Shown in pieces: positions 51,340-61,179 of a stretch of 64,000 nucleotides of DNA. The notes under the pieces are model-generated. The model saw nothing but the letters and a program-made list of their open reading frames with translations, was not told where the DNA came from and did not search any database. Position 1 is the first letter of the stretch, and the number at the start of each line of letters is the position of its first letter. Source of the stretch: Streptomyces spinosisporus (GTDB lineage Bacteria > Actinomycetota > Actinomycetes > Streptomycetales > Streptomycetaceae); contig NZ_JALDAX010000002.1 of assembly GCF_022698145.1 (NCBI RefSeq), forward strand, positions 612,954-676,953, written 5' to 3'. Made by a program: the position numbers and the translations under genes.

Positions 51340-53187
51340 TCACTCCACGGTCACCGACTTGGCCAGATTGCGCGGCTGGTCCACCTCGTTCCCGCGCGCC
51401 GTCGCCAGCTCGCAGGCGAACACCTGGAGCGGCACGGTGGCCACCAGCGGCTGCAGCAGCGTCGGGGTGGCCGGGATCCGGATCAGATGGTCCGCGTACG
51501 GCACGACCGCCTCGTCCCCCTCCTCCGCGATCACGATCGTGCGCGCTCCCCGGGCCCTGATCTCCTGGATGTTGGAGACGATCTTGTCGTGCAGCACGGA
51601 CCGCCCGCGGGGCGAGGGCACGACCACCACCACCGGCATGTCGTCCTCGATCAGCGCGATCGGCCCGTGCTTCAGCTCGCCGGCCGCGAACCCCTCGGCA
51701 TGCATATAGGCGAGCTCCTTGAGCTTGAGCGCGCCCTCCAGGGCCACCGGGTGGCCGACGTGCCGCCCCAGGAACAGCACCGTGTTCTTGGCGGCCAGGG
51801 AACGCGCCAGAGCCCGTACCGGCTCCATGGTCTTGAGCACCCGCTCGACGGCGCCGGAGATCCCCGACAGGTCCCGGACGACGGCCCCGATCTCGTCACC
51901 CCACTGGGTGCCGCGCACCTGCCCCAGGTACAGCGCGACCAGATAGCAGGCGACCAGCTGCGTCAAAAACGCCTTGGTCGAGGCGACGGCCACCTCGGGC
52001 CCGGCGTGCGTGTAGAGCACGGCGTCCGACTCGCGCGGGATCGTCGAGCCGTTGGTGTTGCAGATCGCGAGGACGTGGGAGCCCTGCTCACGGGCGTGCC
52101 GTACCGCCATCAGGGTGTCCATGGTCTCACCGGACTGGGAGATCGCGATCACCAGCGACCGCGGCCCGAGGATCGGGTCCCGGTAGCGGAACTCGCTCGC
52201 CGGCTCCACCTCGCAGGGGATCCGCGTCCAGTGCTCGACGGCGTACTTGGCGATCATGCCGGCGTGGAAGGCCGTACCGCAGGCCACGACGACGACCTTG
52301 TCGACCTCGCGCAGCACCGGCGCGGGAATGCGCACCTCGTCCAGCGTCAGCGAACCCGCCGCGTCGATGCGCCCGAGCAGGGTGTCGGCGACCGCCTTGG
52401 GCTGCTCGGCGATCTCCTTCAGCATGAAGTAGTCGTGGCCGCCCTTCTCCGCGGCCGACGCGTCCCAGTCGACGTGGTACGGCCGCGCCTCGGCGGGACG
52501 CCCGTCGAAGCCGGTCACCGTCACGGACTCCCGCCGCAGCTCGACGACCTGGTCCTGGCCCAGTTCGAGCGCCGAGCGGGTGTGGGCGATGAACGCGGCG
52601 ACGTCCGAGGCGAGAAAGGCCTCGCCCTCCCCGACGCCGACCACCAGCGGCGAGTTCCGCCGCGCGCCCACCACCACGTCCGGCTCGTCGGCGTGCACCG
52701 CGACCAGGGTGAACGCGCCCTGCAGCCGACGGCAGACCAGCCGCATGGCCTCCGCGAGGTCGGCGGTGGCGGAGAACTCCTCGGCGAGCAGATGCGCGAC
52801 CACCTCGGTGTCGGTCTCGGAGGCGAGGGCGTGACCGCGCTCGGCCAGCTCGGCCCGCAGCGCCGCGAAGTTCTCGATGATCCCGTTGTGCACGACGGCG
52901 ACCCGTCCCGCGTCGTCCAGGTGCGGGTGGGCGTTCGCGTCCGTCGGTCCGCCGTGCGTGGCCCACCGGGTGTGCCCGATCCCGGTCGTGCCCGTCGGCA
53001 GCGGCCGCTCCTTGAGCTCCTTCTCCAGGTTGACGAGCTTCCCGGCCCGCTTGGCCGCCGCCAGCCCGCCGTCCGCGAGCACCGCCACGCCCGCCGAGTC
53101 GTAGCCCCGGTACTCCAGCCGCGTCAGCCCGGCCATGACGACCTCGAGCGCAGACTGCGGCCCCACGTATCCCACGATTCCGCACAT
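51340..53187 (-). CDS. glmS: glutamine-fructose-6-phosphate aminotransferase (isomerizing)
   Basis: First enzyme of UDP-GlcNAc synthesis, 615 aa. Start MCGIVGYVG gives the N-terminal nucleophile Cys after Met removal. The glutaminase domain (1-240) includes GHTRWATHG and HNGIIEN. The two SIS domains (about 290-600) carry ACGTAFHAGMIAKY, ISQSGETMDTL and LGRHVGHPVALEGALKLKEL, ending LAKSVTVE. ATG at 53187 is fixed by this N-terminus; TAGGCT lies 7 nt upstream and no Shine-Dalgarno is seen, so the mRNA is probably leaderless. No glmS ribozyme is possible in so short a leader. Confidence 0.96.
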   Translation of the reverse strand: MCGIVGYVGPQSALEVVMAGLTRLEYRGYDSAGVAVLADGGLAAAKRAGKLVNLEKELKERPLPTGTTGIGHTRWATHGGPTDANAHPHLDDAGRVAVVHNGIIENFAALRAELAERGHALASETDTEVVAHLLAEEFSATADLAEAMRLVCRRLQGAFTLVAVHADEPDVVVGARRNSPLVVGVGEGEAFLASDVAAFIAHTRSALELGQDQVVELRRESVTVTGFDGRPAEARPYHVDWDASAAEKGGHDYFMLKEIAEQPKAVADTLLGRIDAAGSLTLDEVRIPAPVLREVDKVVVVACGTAFHAGMIAKYAVEHWTRIPCEVEPASEFRYRDPILGPRSLVIAISQSGETMDTLMAVRHAREQGSHVLAICNTNGSTIPRESDAVLYTHAGPEVAVASTKAFLTQLVACYLVALYLGQVRGTQWGDEIGAVVRDLSGISGAVERVLKTMEPVRALARSLAAKNTVLFLGRHVGHPVALEGALKLKELAYMHAEGFAAGELKHGPIALIEDDMPVVVVVPSPRGRSVLHDKIVSNIQEIRARGARTIVIAEEGDEAVVPYADHLIRIPATPTLLQPLVATVPLQVFACELATARGNEVDQPRNLAKSVTVE

Positions 53188-53194
53188 GCGGGGC

Positions 53195-53200
53195 AGCCTA
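53195..53200 (-). promoter_or_regulatory. -10 element for leaderless glmS
   Basis: TAGGCT on the minus strand, 7 nt before the glmS ATG, identical to the hexamer before tsaB. Confidence 0.5.
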
Positions 53201-53329
53201 TGGTTCACCACCCGCCCGAAAGCGGCACCCCGTGCCCGAAATCGGAAATTCCCACCGTCGTACGACAGCATTCGGCGAACGTGACACAGCACACCCGCCG
53301 AACCGTTCAAACTCCGTTAACAATGGAAT

Positions 53330-54319
53330 GTGATCTCTCCGGTCTCCTCGATGCCCCGGAGCGCCCACCGGCCCAGGCCGGAGGCGACTCCCTACGTCGA
53401 CCTCACCCGAGCCGAGTGGAGCGCGCTGCGTGAGAAGACGCCGCTGCCGCTCACCGCGGAGGAGGTCGAGAAGCTGCGTGGCCTCGGCGACGTGATCGAC
53501 CTCGACGAGGTGCGGGACATCTACCTCCCGCTCTCCCGGCTGCTCAATCTCTACGTCGGCGCCACCGACGGCCTCAGAGGCGCCCTGAACACCTTCCTCG
53601 GCGAACAGGGCTCCCAGTCCGGCACCCCGTTCGTCATAGGCGTCGCGGGCTCGGTCGCCGTGGGCAAGTCCACGGTGGCCCGCCTCCTTCAGGCCCTGCT
53701 CTCCCGCTGGCCGGAACACCCCCGCGTCGAACGGGTCACCACCGACGGCTTCCTGCTGCCCACCAAGGAACTGCAGGCCCGCGGCCTGATGTCGCGGAAG
53801 GGTTTCCCCGAGTCCTACGACCGCCGCGCCCTCACCCGCTTCGTCGCCGACATCAAGGCCGGCAAGGACGAGGTGACGGCGCCCGTCTACTCCCACCTGA
53901 TCTACGACATCGTCCCGGACCAGCGGCTCACGGTCCGCCGGCCCGACATCCTCATCGTCGAGGGCCTGAACGTCCTTCAGCCCGCCCTGCCCGGCAAGGA
54001 CGGCCGCACCCGCGTCGGTCTCGCCGACTACTTCGACTTCAGCGTGTACGTCGACGCGAGCGCCGAGGACATCAGGCGCTGGTACCTCAGCCGCTTCAAG
54101 AAGCTGCGCCAGACCGCCTTCCAGAACCCGGACTCCTACTTCAGGAAGTACACCCAGGTCTCCGAGGAGGAGGCCCTCGACTACGCCCGCACCCTGTGGC
54201 GCACCATCAACGAACCCAACCTGATCGAGAACATCGCCCCCACCCGCGGCCGCGCCACCCTGGTCGTCCGCAAGGGCCCGGATCACAAGGTGCAACGAGT
54301 GCGTCTGCGCAAGCTCTAG
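53330..54319 (+). CDS. coaA: type I pantothenate kinase
   Basis: Phosphorylates pantothenate, the committed step in coenzyme A synthesis; 329 aa. The P-loop is [12 protein letters not shown] (104-115), followed by TTDGFLLP, the pantothenate-binding [16 protein letters not shown], and [12 protein letters not shown] at 53330 is used; a later ATG at 53351 is possible, since neither has a strong ribosome site. Followed by the DUF389 gene after 21 bp, so they share a transcript. Divergent from glmS. Confidence 0.95.
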   Translation: MISPVSSMPRSAHRPRPEATPYVDLTRAEWSALREKTPLPLTAEEVEKLRGLGDVIDLDEVRDIYLPLSRLLNLYVGATDGLRGALNTFLGEQGSQSGTPFVIGVAGSVAVGKSTVARLLQALLSRWPEHPRVERVTTDGFLLPTKELQARGLMSRKGFPESYDRRALTRFVADIKAGKDEVTAPVYSHLIYDIVPDQRLTVRRPDILIVEGLNVLQPALPGKDGRTRVGLADYFDFSVYVDASAEDIRRWYLSRFKKLRQTAFQNPDSYFRKYTQVSEEEALDYARTLWRTINEPNLIENIAPTRGRATLVVRKGPDHKVQRVRLRKL

Positions 54320-54340
54320 AGCGGCTTGCTAGAAAGAACC

Positions 54341-55270
54341 ATGCTGCATCTGCGCCTGATCACGCCGGCCGGGCGAACCGACGACGTGGTCCGCCTGATC
54401 GAGAAGACGGTCGGCACGACCCACCTGGTCGTGCTGCCGGGAGCCGCCCGCAACCCGGCCGGAGACGTGGTGATGTGCGACGTGGCCCGCGAGGCGGGCG
54501 ACGAACTCATCGGTGCGCTACGGACGTTGGGCCTCGACAGAACGGGCTCGATCGCGGTCGAGAACATCGACCTGAGCCTGTCCCGCAGGGCCGACAAGGC
54601 CGAGGAGGAGGCCCCGGGCGAGGGCGCGGACGCGGTCCTGTGGGAGGGGCTGGCGGACGCGACCCACGAGGAGTCGACCCTCTCGGTCACCTACGTCGCC
54701 TTCATCACGCTCGCGACGATGATCGCGGCCTGCGGTGTGGTGCTCGACAACGCGATCCTGATCGTGGGCGCGATGGCGGTGGGCCCGGAGTTCGGCCCGC
54801 TGGCGGGCATCTGCACATCGGTGGTCCAGCGCCGTCCGAGGCTCGCGCTCCGCTCGCTGACCGCGCTGCTCGTGGGCTTCGCAGGGGCGATGCTGGTGAC
54901 GGTCGGCTTCGCGCTGTTCATGGACGCCGTCGGGCTCTTCCACGAGTCCGACCTCGAAGGCAAGCGCCCCAACACGGCGTTCGTGTACGCGCCCGACGCC
55001 TTCTCGTTCATCGTGGCCGTCCTGGCCGGGATCGCGGGCACCCTCTCACTGACCTCCGCCAAGTCCGGTGCTCTGGTGGGAGTCGCCATCTCGGTGACCA
55101 CGGTCCCGGCCGCCGCCAACGCCGCCGTGGCCCTCGCCTACGGCGACACCTCCCAGACGATCGGCTCGACCAACCAACTCCTGCTGAACCTCCTGGGAAT
55201 CGTCCTGGCAGGAATCGCCACACTCGCCGCCCAGAAGATCCTCTGGAAACGCCAACGACAGCACCGCTAG
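54341..55270 (+). CDS. DUF389 family membrane protein
   Basis: Integral membrane protein of 309 aa. The N-terminal cytosolic domain (1-85; HLRLITPAGRTDDVVRLIEKTVGTTH) is followed by six or seven membrane helices beginning VTYVAFITLATMIAACGVVLDN, with the family signature ILIVGAMAVGPEFGPL. ATG at 54341 has AGAAAG just upstream. Biochemical role of DUF389 proteins is unknown. Co-transcribed with coaA. Followed by a 240-bp gap holding a Streptomyces-type dispersed element and two regulatory palindromes. Confidence 0.85.
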   Translation: MLHLRLITPAGRTDDVVRLIEKTVGTTHLVVLPGAARNPAGDVVMCDVAREAGDELIGALRTLGLDRTGSIAVENIDLSLSRRADKAEEEAPGEGADAVLWEGLADATHEESTLSVTYVAFITLATMIAACGVVLDNAILIVGAMAVGPEFGPLAGICTSVVQRRPRLALRSLTALLVGFAGAMLVTVGFALFMDAVGLFHESDLEGKRPNTAFVYAPDAFSFIVAVLAGIAGTLSLTSAKSGALVGVAISVTTVPAAANAAVALAYGDTSQTIGSTNQLLLNLLGIVLAGIATLAAQKILWKRQRQHR

Positions 55271-55320
55271 GGGCGCGGGGAACCGCGCGACAAGCCACAA
55301 CGCACCCGCACCCCGCAACG
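55270..55320. repeat. short extragenic element recurrent in Streptomyces
   Basis: The segment beginning GGGGCGCGGGGAACCGCG right after the DUF389 stop, and continuing with ACAAGCCACAACGCACCCGC, matches from memory a short intergenic sequence found many times in Streptomyces chromosomes, usually at gene ends. It contains a CGCGG/CCGCG stem. Copy number cannot be checked within this window. Confidence 0.45.
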
Positions 55321-55365
55321 AACAACTCGCCCCACCCGGAACCCGGCAGATCCCCATCAGGCGAA

Positions 55366-55379
55366 GTGATCTACGTCAC
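55366..55379. promoter_or_regulatory. Crp-type site upstream of the amidase gene
   Basis: GTGA-N6-TCAC, exactly fitting the Streptomyces Crp pattern GTG-N6-GNCAC, 132 bp before the amidase start. Confidence 0.5.
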
Positions 55380-55401
55380 CCCACCCTGCACGGCTGTGAC
55401 G

Positions 55402-55416
55402 TTTGCCCAGGGCAAA
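55402..55416. promoter_or_regulatory. 15-bp palindrome upstream of the amidase gene
   Basis: TTTGCCC and GGGCAAA around a single A. Possible operator or small hairpin in the amidase leader; regulator unknown. Confidence 0.45.
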
Positions 55417-55510
55417 ACGCTGGACAGTCCAGGCCATCCGAGTGACGGATGCGCCTCACGTGACTCTTTTCTCCGGCCTTCACAGGCCCTCTCTGGGGTG
55501 GGGACTCTTC

Positions 55511-58246
55511 TTGAGACGTCGTACGTCGTCGCATGCTTACAGACCGCTGAGCCTGAAACGCAGAGCGTGGCTCACGCTGGGCGCGGTCGTAGTGGGGGGC
55601 GGGGGTGTCGTGACGTATGCCCTGGCCAGCCCGTCCCAGGATGCCGGGGCCGCGGGCCGGGCCAAACGGCCGGTCAAGGTCTACGACCTCGCGTTGAAGA
55701 GCAGCAGCGGCAGCGAGCGGGAGCTGCCGCGCACGAGCACCAAGCAGTTCTCGCTGCTGGGCGTCTCCTGGACCGGGGCCACGAAGAAGGTCCACGGCAC
55801 CGCGCAGGTACGCACCCGCAGCCTGGAGTCGGGCCAGTGGAGTGCCTGGCAGCCCCTGGAGCTGGACGAGGATCCGGTGGAGGACGTCGAGCCGGGCATG
55901 CGCGGTGCCTCCGAACCGCTGTGGGTCGGCCCGTCCAACGGCGTCGAGGTCCAGGTCGTCCACAAGAACGGCAGCACAAGTACCGGACTGCCCAAGGGGT
56001 TCGAGGTCAACCTCGTCGACCCGGGTGTCGTCACGAAGGCCGAGACCAGGTCCATCGGCACCGAGGTCGATCCCGCCGCGTTCGTCGCCGAGACCAGCCC
56101 CGCCGCCACGAACTCCGCCTCGCCCACTGACGCGCCGTCACCGAGCCCCGGCGACAGCACGACCGCGACACCCGGTACGTCGGAGCCGGCCACCGCCTCG
56201 CCCACAGTGACGACGTCGCCGTCCCCCTCCGCCACGGCCTCCGACACCGCCTCCGCCTCGCCGTCGCCGAGTGAGACGAAGCCGACCGCCCCGCCCTCCA
56301 CCGTCACCGAGCCGCCCATCATCAGCCGGGCGCAGTGGGGCGCGGACGAGTCGACGGTGGACGACCCGCCGTCGTACATCGACAAGGTGCAGGCCGTGTT
56401 CGTGCACCACACCGTCGGCTCCAACAGCTACAGCTGCGCCCAGTCGGCATCGCTCGTGCGCGGCATCATGGCGTACCACATCCAGTCCAACGGCTGGAAC
56501 GACATCGGCTACAACTTCCTGGTCGACAAGTGCGGCCAGATCTTCGAGGGCCGCGCGGGCGGCGTCGATCTGCCGGTGATGGGTGCGCACACCTACGGCT
56601 TCAACAGCTACTCCACCGGCATCGCGATCCTCGGCGACTACCAGGGCGACCCCGCGAAGGGCATCCCGGCCGGCCGGCCGACCCGGGCCACGCTGGAGTC
56701 CGTGGCGCGCCTCGCCGCGTGGAAGCTGGGCCAGTACGGCGGCAACCCGACCGGCACGGTCACACTGACCGCCATGGGGGACACCGGGGTGTGGAAGAAC
56801 GGCCAGCAGGCCACCCTCAACACCATCTCCGGCCACCGCGACGCCTACGCCACCGAGTGCCCCGGCGACGCGATGTACGCCAAGCTCGGTGAGATCCGCC
56901 GCTTCGCCGCGAGCGCCGCGGCCAACTCCGCGATCCCCACGGCCGACTTCAACCGCGACGGCATCAACGACCTCGTCGCCGGTGTGCCGCAGGCCTCGGG
57001 CGGCGTCGGCAACGTCGCCGTCGTGCCCGGCGGCACCGACGGCCCGGTCGGCAGCGCCAGGATCAGGCTCACCCAGTCCAGCGAGGGCGTGCCCGGCAGC
57101 TCCGAGACCGGCGACAACTTCGGCGCCGCGACCGCGTGGGGCGACGTCAACGGCGACGGCTACGCCGACCTCGCGATCGGCGCACCCGGCGAGGACGACA
57201 CCTCCGGTCACAAGGACCGCGGCTCGGTCACCGTGCTGAACGGCCCCGGCCTGAACTCCGGCACGTCATACACCACCAGCGGCGTCACCAGCAGCGGCGC
57301 CAAGCTGGGTGCGGCGGTCACCGTCGGCGACTTCAACGCCGACGGCAAGGCCGACGTCTTCTCGGCCGGCTCCGGAAACGGCGGCTCCTGGAACGTCCAC
57401 CTCACCGGTGGCGCCACCCAGTACGGCAAGCTGACCGGCTCCACCGGCTCGGTCGCCTACCTGGACGCCGCGACCGGCGACTTCAATCGCGACGGTTACG
57501 CGGACGTGGCCCTGAACTACCGCGACCAGTCCACCATCGGCCGCGTCACCTGGTTCAAGGGCAGCAAGTCCGGTCTGACCAAGGTGAGCGTGCTGTCCGT
57601 CAAGGGCGGCCGCTCCATCGCCGCGGGCGACGTCAACGGCAACGGCTACGACGACATCGTCATCGGCCAGCCGTACACGGCCGAGTCCGGCGCCCACGCC
57701 GGGGGCCAGGTCACCATGGTCCCGGGCACATCGACCGGCTTCACCACCACCGGCATGCGCACGATCCACCAGGACTCCAGCGGCGTTCCGGGGAGTGCCG
57801 AGGACGGCGACGCGATGGGCTCCTCCGTCTCCGTCGGCGACTACAACGCCGACGGCTACGCGGACGTCCTGGCCGGCGTGCCGAACGAGGACATCGTCCG
57901 CAGCGGCGCCAACCAGTCCAACGCGGGCATGGTCGTGCTCCTCAAGGGCACCTCGTCCGGGCTGACCGGGTCCGGCGCGCACTCGTACAGCCAGGACACC
58001 AGCGGCATCACCGGCTCGACCGAGCCCAACGACAAGATCGGCAGCGCGGTGGTCCTGAGCGACCTGTCCGGCTGGGGCCGCGCCGACCTCGCCATCGGCG
58101 GCGAGGGCGAGAACAGCTACGACGGCACCATCCTCCAGCTGGACAGCGGCAGTTCGGGCGTCGCCACCGGCACCGGCGTCTACTACGGCCGCGACACCCT
58201 GGGCACGCCCGCGGGTGCCCACCTCGGCCAGACCCTCACGCCGTAA
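55511..58246 (+). CDS. secreted N-acetylmuramoyl-L-alanine amidase (PGRP) with FG-GAP propeller
   Basis: Exported peptidoglycan hydrolase of about 911 aa. The start is taken as TTG at 55511 because GGTGGGGA lies seven bases upstream and the signal-anchor (LSLKRRAWLTLGAVVVGGGG) begins soon after; a GTG about 50 bp earlier is the alternative. A Ser/Thr/Pro-rich linker (about 200-270) precedes the PGRP/amidase_2 domain (about 275-470): AQWGADES, VHHTVGSNSY, YNFLVDKCGQIFEGR, and GHRDAYATECPGD, giving His, His and Cys zinc ligands. Six to seven FG-GAP repeats follow with calcium-loop motifs (DFNRDGINDL, DVNGDGYADLAIGAPGE, DYNADGYADVL), predicted to fold into a beta-propeller that binds wall or surface ligands. 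Followed by a strong terminator. Confidence 0.9.
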   Translation: MRRRTSSHAYRPLSLKRRAWLTLGAVVVGGGGVVTYALASPSQDAGAAGRAKRPVKVYDLALKSSSGSERELPRTSTKQFSLLGVSWTGATKKVHGTAQVRTRSLESGQWSAWQPLELDEDPVEDVEPGMRGASEPLWVGPSNGVEVQVVHKNGSTSTGLPKGFEVNLVDPGVVTKAETRSIGTEVDPAAFVAETSPAATNSASPTDAPSPSPGDSTTATPGTSEPATASPTVTTSPSPSATASDTASASPSPSETKPTAPPSTVTEPPIISRAQWGADESTVDDPPSYIDKVQAVFVHHTVGSNSYSCAQSASLVRGIMAYHIQSNGWNDIGYNFLVDKCGQIFEGRAGGVDLPVMGAHTYGFNSYSTGIAILGDYQGDPAKGIPAGRPTRATLESVARLAAWKLGQYGGNPTGTVTLTAMGDTGVWKNGQQATLNTISGHRDAYATECPGDAMYAKLGEIRRFAASAAANSAIPTADFNRDGINDLVAGVPQASGGVGNVAVVPGGTDGPVGSARIRLTQSSEGVPGSSETGDNFGAATAWGDVNGDGYADLAIGAPGEDDTSGHKDRGSVTVLNGPGLNSGTSYTTSGVTSSGAKLGAAVTVGDFNADGKADVFSAGSGNGGSWNVHLTGGATQYGKLTGSTGSVAYLDAATGDFNRDGYADVALNYRDQSTIGRVTWFKGSKSGLTKVSVLSVKGGRSIAAGDVNGNGYDDIVIGQPYTAESGAHAGGQVTMVPGTSTGFTTTGMRTIHQDSSGVPGSAEDGDAMGSSVSVGDYNADGYADVLAGVPNEDIVRSGANQSNAGMVVLLKGTSSGLTGSGAHSYSQDTSGITGSTEPNDKIGSAVVLSDLSGWGRADLAIGGEGENSYDGTILQLDSGSSGVATGTGVYYGRDTLGTPAGAHLGQTLTP

Positions 58247-58252
58247 CAGCAC

Positions 58253-58284
58253 GCGGCCGGGGCTTCACACGAAGCCCCGGCCGC
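58253..58284. terminator. bidirectional terminator between amidase and glmM
   Basis: Perfect 14-bp stem (58253-58266 with 58271-58284) and ACAC loop between convergent genes. Confidence 0.9.
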
Positions 58285-58328
58285 ACTGTCGAGTCTTTCG
58301 GGGGCGCGGGGCCCGAACCCGGCAAGCC

Positions 58329-59687
58329 CTACCCAAGAGCGGACTTCACCGCATCCGCCAACCGCCCGGCGACAGACCGAGCCTGATCGATGTCCGCCGC
58401 CTCCACCATGACCCGCACCAGCGGCTCCGTCCCCGACGGCCGCAGCAACACCCGCCCGGTGGAGCCGAGTTCGCGCTCGGCCTCGGTCACGGCGGCGGCC
58501 AGCTCCGCGGACGTCTGCACCCGGGACTTGTCCACGTCCGGCACATTGATGAGCACCTGCGGCAACCGCTCCATCACGGCCGCCAGTTCGCGCAGCGACC
58601 GCCCGGTCTCCGCGACCCGCGCGGCGAGCATCAGCCCGGTCAGCGTGCCGTCACCCGTGGTCGCGTGGTCGAGGATGATCACGTGCCCGGACTGCTCGCC
58701 GCCGAGCGCGTACCCGTGCTCCTTCATCTCCTCCAGGACGTACCGGTCACCGACCGCCGTCTGGACGAGCTGCAGCCCCTCGCGCTCCAGCGCCAGCTTG
58801 AAGCCCAGGTTGGACATCACCGTCGCCACCACGGTGTCCTCGCGCAGCACCGAACGCTCCCGCATGGCCAGCGCGATCACGGCCAGGATCTGGTCGCCGT
58901 CGACCTCCGCACCGGTGTGGTCCACGGCGAGGCAGCGGTCGGCGTCGCCGTCGTGGGCGATGCCGAAGTCGGCGCCGTGCTCGACGACGGCCGCCTTCAG
59001 CTGGTCCAGGTGGGTCGAGCCGCAGCCGTCGTTGATGTTGAGCCCGTCCGGCTCGGCACCGATCGTGATCACCTCGGCGCCGGCCCGCGAGAACGCCTCG
59101 GGCGAGACCCGGGCGGCAGCGCCGTGCGCCTCGTCGAGGACGATCCTCAGCCCGTCCAGCCGGTTGGGCAGCACACCGATGAGGTGGGCGACGTACTGGT
59201 CGAACCCCTCGTCGTACGAACGCACCCGGCCCACGCCCGAACCCGTGGGCCGCTGCCAGGGCTCACCGTGGCGGTGCGACTCGTACACGCCCTCGATCCG
59301 GTCCTCGAGCTCGTCGGCGAGCTTGTGGCCGCCGCGGGCGAAGAACTTGATGCCGTTGTCGGGCATGGCGTTGTGGCTCGCGGAGAGCATCACGCCGAGG
59401 TCGGCGCCGAGCGCGCCGGTGAGATACGCCACAGCGGGCGTCGGCAGCACACCCACGCGCAGGACGTCCACGCCGGCACTGGCGAGACCCGCGACCACGG
59501 CGGCCTCCAGGAACTCCCCGGACGCACGCGGATCCCGTCCGACGACCGCCGTCGCCCGGTGGCCCTCGAAGGTCCCCGCCTCGGCGAGCACGTGCGCCGC
59601 GGCCACGGAGAGGCCGAGCGCCATCTCCGCCGTGAGATCCGCGTTCGCGACACCGCGCACGCCGTCCGTGCCGAAGAGTCGTCCCAC
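58329..59687 (-). CDS. glmM: phosphoglucosamine mutase
   Basis: Interconverts glucosamine-6-phosphate and glucosamine-1-phosphate, the second step to UDP-GlcNAc after GlmS; 452 aa. The start at GTG 59687 (GGAGG eight bases upstream) gives [12 protein letters not shown], the usual N-terminus. The phosphoserine loop is [12 protein letters not shown] (Ser104), the Mg2+ loop is AHDGDADR, the sugar loop GGEQSGH, and the phosphate loop [14 protein letters not shown]. Downstream of the rplM-rpsI operon but separated from it by a terminator. Confidence 0.96.
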   Translation of the reverse strand: MGRLFGTDGVRGVANADLTAEMALGLSVAAAHVLAEAGTFEGHRATAVVGRDPRASGEFLEAAVVAGLASAGVDVLRVGVLPTPAVAYLTGALGADLGVMLSASHNAMPDNGIKFFARGGHKLADELEDRIEGVYESHRHGEPWQRPTGSGVGRVRSYDEGFDQYVAHLIGVLPNRLDGLRIVLDEAHGAAARVSPEAFSRAGAEVITIGAEPDGLNINDGCGSTHLDQLKAAVVEHGADFGIAHDGDADRCLAVDHTGAEVDGDQILAVIALAMRERSVLREDTVVATVMSNLGFKLALEREGLQLVQTAVGDRYVLEEMKEHGYALGGEQSGHVIILDHATTGDGTLTGLMLAARVAETGRSLRELAAVMERLPQVLINVPDVDKSRVQTSAELAAAVTEAERELGSTGRVLLRPSGTEPLVRVMVEAADIDQARSVAGRLADAVKSALG

Positions 59688-59781
59688 TGTGGTGTCCTCC
59701 GAATTGCTGAAGAGAGTGCGGCTCACTCCCAAGTACATCCCCTGAGACTGTCCGGGGCCTGTGGGGGTTGTGTAAATGAAC

Positions 59782-59814
59782 CGCCCCGGCTGCACAATCC
59801 GTGCGGCCGGGGCG
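59782..59814 (-). terminator. terminator after rpsI
   Basis: CGCCCCGGC (59782-59790) pairs with GCCGGGGCG (59806-59814), with GCAC/GTGC pairing inside, 25 bp after the rpsI stop; followed by a run with TTCATTT on the minus strand. Confidence 0.88.
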
Positions 59815-59838
59815 ATTGTCGCGATACAGCGGAAACGA

Positions 59839-60360
59839 TCAGCGCTTGCTGTACTGCGGAGCCTTGCGGGCCTTCTTCAGACCGGCCTTCTTGCGCTCGA
59901 CCGCACGGTCGTCGCGCCTGAGGAAGCCGGCCTTCTTCAGCGGGCCGCGGTTGTTGTCCACGTCGGCCTCGTTCAGCGCGCGGGCGACACCGAGACGGAG
60001 CGCACCGGCCTGACCGGAGACACCGCCACCCGCGATGCGGGCGATGACGTCGTAGCGGCCTTCGAGCTCGAGCACCTTGAAGGGCTCGTTGACTTCCTGC
60101 TGGTGCACCTTGTTGGGGAAGTAGTCCTCAAGGGTGCGACCGTTGATCTTCCACTTGCCGCTGCCCGGGACGATCCGGACGCGGGCGATGGCGTTCTTGC
60201 GACGGCCCAGGCCGGCGGCCGGCTGCGGGTCGCCGAAGCGGGACGCCAGGGACTCCGACGTGTACTCGCCCTCGACGGGGACGTCGGACTCGGTGGTGTA
60301 GCTCTCGATGTCGACGATCTCTTCGCCCTCGACGGGCGTCTCGACGGTGGTCTCGGCCAC
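59839..60360 (-). CDS. rpsI: 30S ribosomal protein S9
   Basis: Small-subunit ribosomal protein, 173 aa. The conserved domain begins at about 50 with [17 protein letters not shown] and ends with the universal C-terminal RKAPQYSKR that reaches the P-site tRNA. An extra 48-residue acidic N-terminal extension ([18 protein letters not shown]) is typical of actinobacteria. The GTG start has GAGGAG three bases upstream. Second gene of the rplM-rpsI operon, 42 bp after rplM. Confidence 0.97.
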   Translation of the reverse strand: MAETTVETPVEGEEIVDIESYTTESDVPVEGEYTSESLASRFGDPQPAAGLGRRKNAIARVRIVPGSGKWKINGRTLEDYFPNKVHQQEVNEPFKVLELEGRYDVIARIAGGGVSGQAGALRLGVARALNEADVDNNRGPLKKAGFLRRDDRAVERKKAGLKKARKAPQYSKR

Positions 60361-60402
60361 GATGCTCCTCAGATTCTCTTCAGTCTTAGGGGGTGGCCGG
60401 AC

Positions 60403-60846
60403 TTACTGCGCGACCTGGGTGATCTCGAACGGCACCGGCTGCTGGGCAGCGTGCGGGTGCTGGTCGCCCGAGTAGACCTTCAGCTTGGTGAGCATCTGAC
60501 GGCCCAGGGAGTTCTTGGGGAGCATGCCCTTGACGGCCTTCTCGATGGCCTTCTCGGGGTTTTTGTCGAGCAGCTCGTCGTAGCGGACGGAGCGCAGACC
60601 ACCCGGGTAGCCGGAGTGGCGGTACGCCATCTTCTGGGTCCGCTTGTTGCCGGACAGGTGCACCTTGTCGGCGTTGATGATGATGACGAAGTCACCGGTG
60701 TCGACGTGGGGGGCGTAGATCGGCTTGTGCTTGCCCCGCAGAAGGGACGCGGCGGTGGTGGCGAGTCGACCCAGGACAACGTCCTGAGCGTCGATGACAT
60801 GCCACTGGCGCGTCACATCGCCGGGCTTGGGGCTGTACGTACGCAC
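60403..60846 (-). CDS. rplM: 50S ribosomal protein L13
   Basis: Large-subunit ribosomal protein of 147 aa. GTG at 60846 gives [20 protein letters not shown]; the frame is open further upstream but that part is the mRNA leader. Conserved segments are [36 protein letters not shown], and [18 protein letters not shown]. Transcribed from a near-consensus promoter 180 bp upstream, leaving a leader of about 170 nt that could carry autoregulatory structure. Confidence 0.97.
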   Translation of the reverse strand: MRTYSPKPGDVTRQWHVIDAQDVVLGRLATTAASLLRGKHKPIYAPHVDTGDFVIIINADKVHLSGNKRTQKMAYRHSGYPGGLRSVRYDELLDKNPEKAIEKAVKGMLPKNSLGRQMLTKLKVYSGDQHPHAAQQPVPFEITQVAQ

Positions 60847-61024
60847 GGTTCGTAGCCTTCGCTTCGAGTGAATGGTCCTGAACAGGTCACCGAAACGATC
60901 ACGACAGCCTGGACCGCACGGCGGCGACGCATACCGCGTAGTGGGGTCGCTGGTCATCGGCCCGGTGGACCGGTGTAAGGGCCCGTCCCGTGAGAATGAG
61001 CAAGCCAATACACAACGAAGAAGC

Positions 61025-61054
61025 AGGATACCGGGGCTCCCCCACAAGGGTCAA
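61025..61054 (-). promoter_or_regulatory. vegetative promoter of rplM-rpsI
   Basis: On the minus strand TTGACC (61054-61049), 18-nt spacer, TATCCT (61030-61025), a strong HrdB-type promoter. The 333-bp gap 60847-61179 holds this promoter, the roughly 170-nt rplM leader and the promoter of the divergent gene. Confidence 0.8.
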
Positions 61055-61166
61055 AACGAGCCCTGAGGAAGCCGTCGGAAAACCCGCCCGGCCACAATGT
61101 ACGGCAGTGCCGGAAAGGTCCCCGGGCGGCCCGCCGGAGGCACACCGGCACCTCTCGCACCCCGTC

Positions 61167-61172
61167 TAAGAT
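61167..61172 (+). promoter_or_regulatory. -10 element deciding the start of the divergent membrane protein
   Basis: TAAGAT ends 7 nt before ATG 61180 and overlaps the alternative in-frame ATG at 61171, which therefore cannot be in the mRNA. Leaderless transcript inferred. Confidence 0.55.
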
Positions 61173-61179
61173 GCGCCCC

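Noticed and set aside
53188..53329. glmS ribozyme or other riboswitch before glmS.
   Set aside because: The inferred start of transcription is at the ATG, leaving no leader; the sequence has no ribozyme core.
60847..61047. N-terminal extension of L13 through the upstream open frame.
   Set aside because: L13 normally starts at (V/M)RTYSPK; the upstream frame is in the mRNA leader and lacks a ribosome site.
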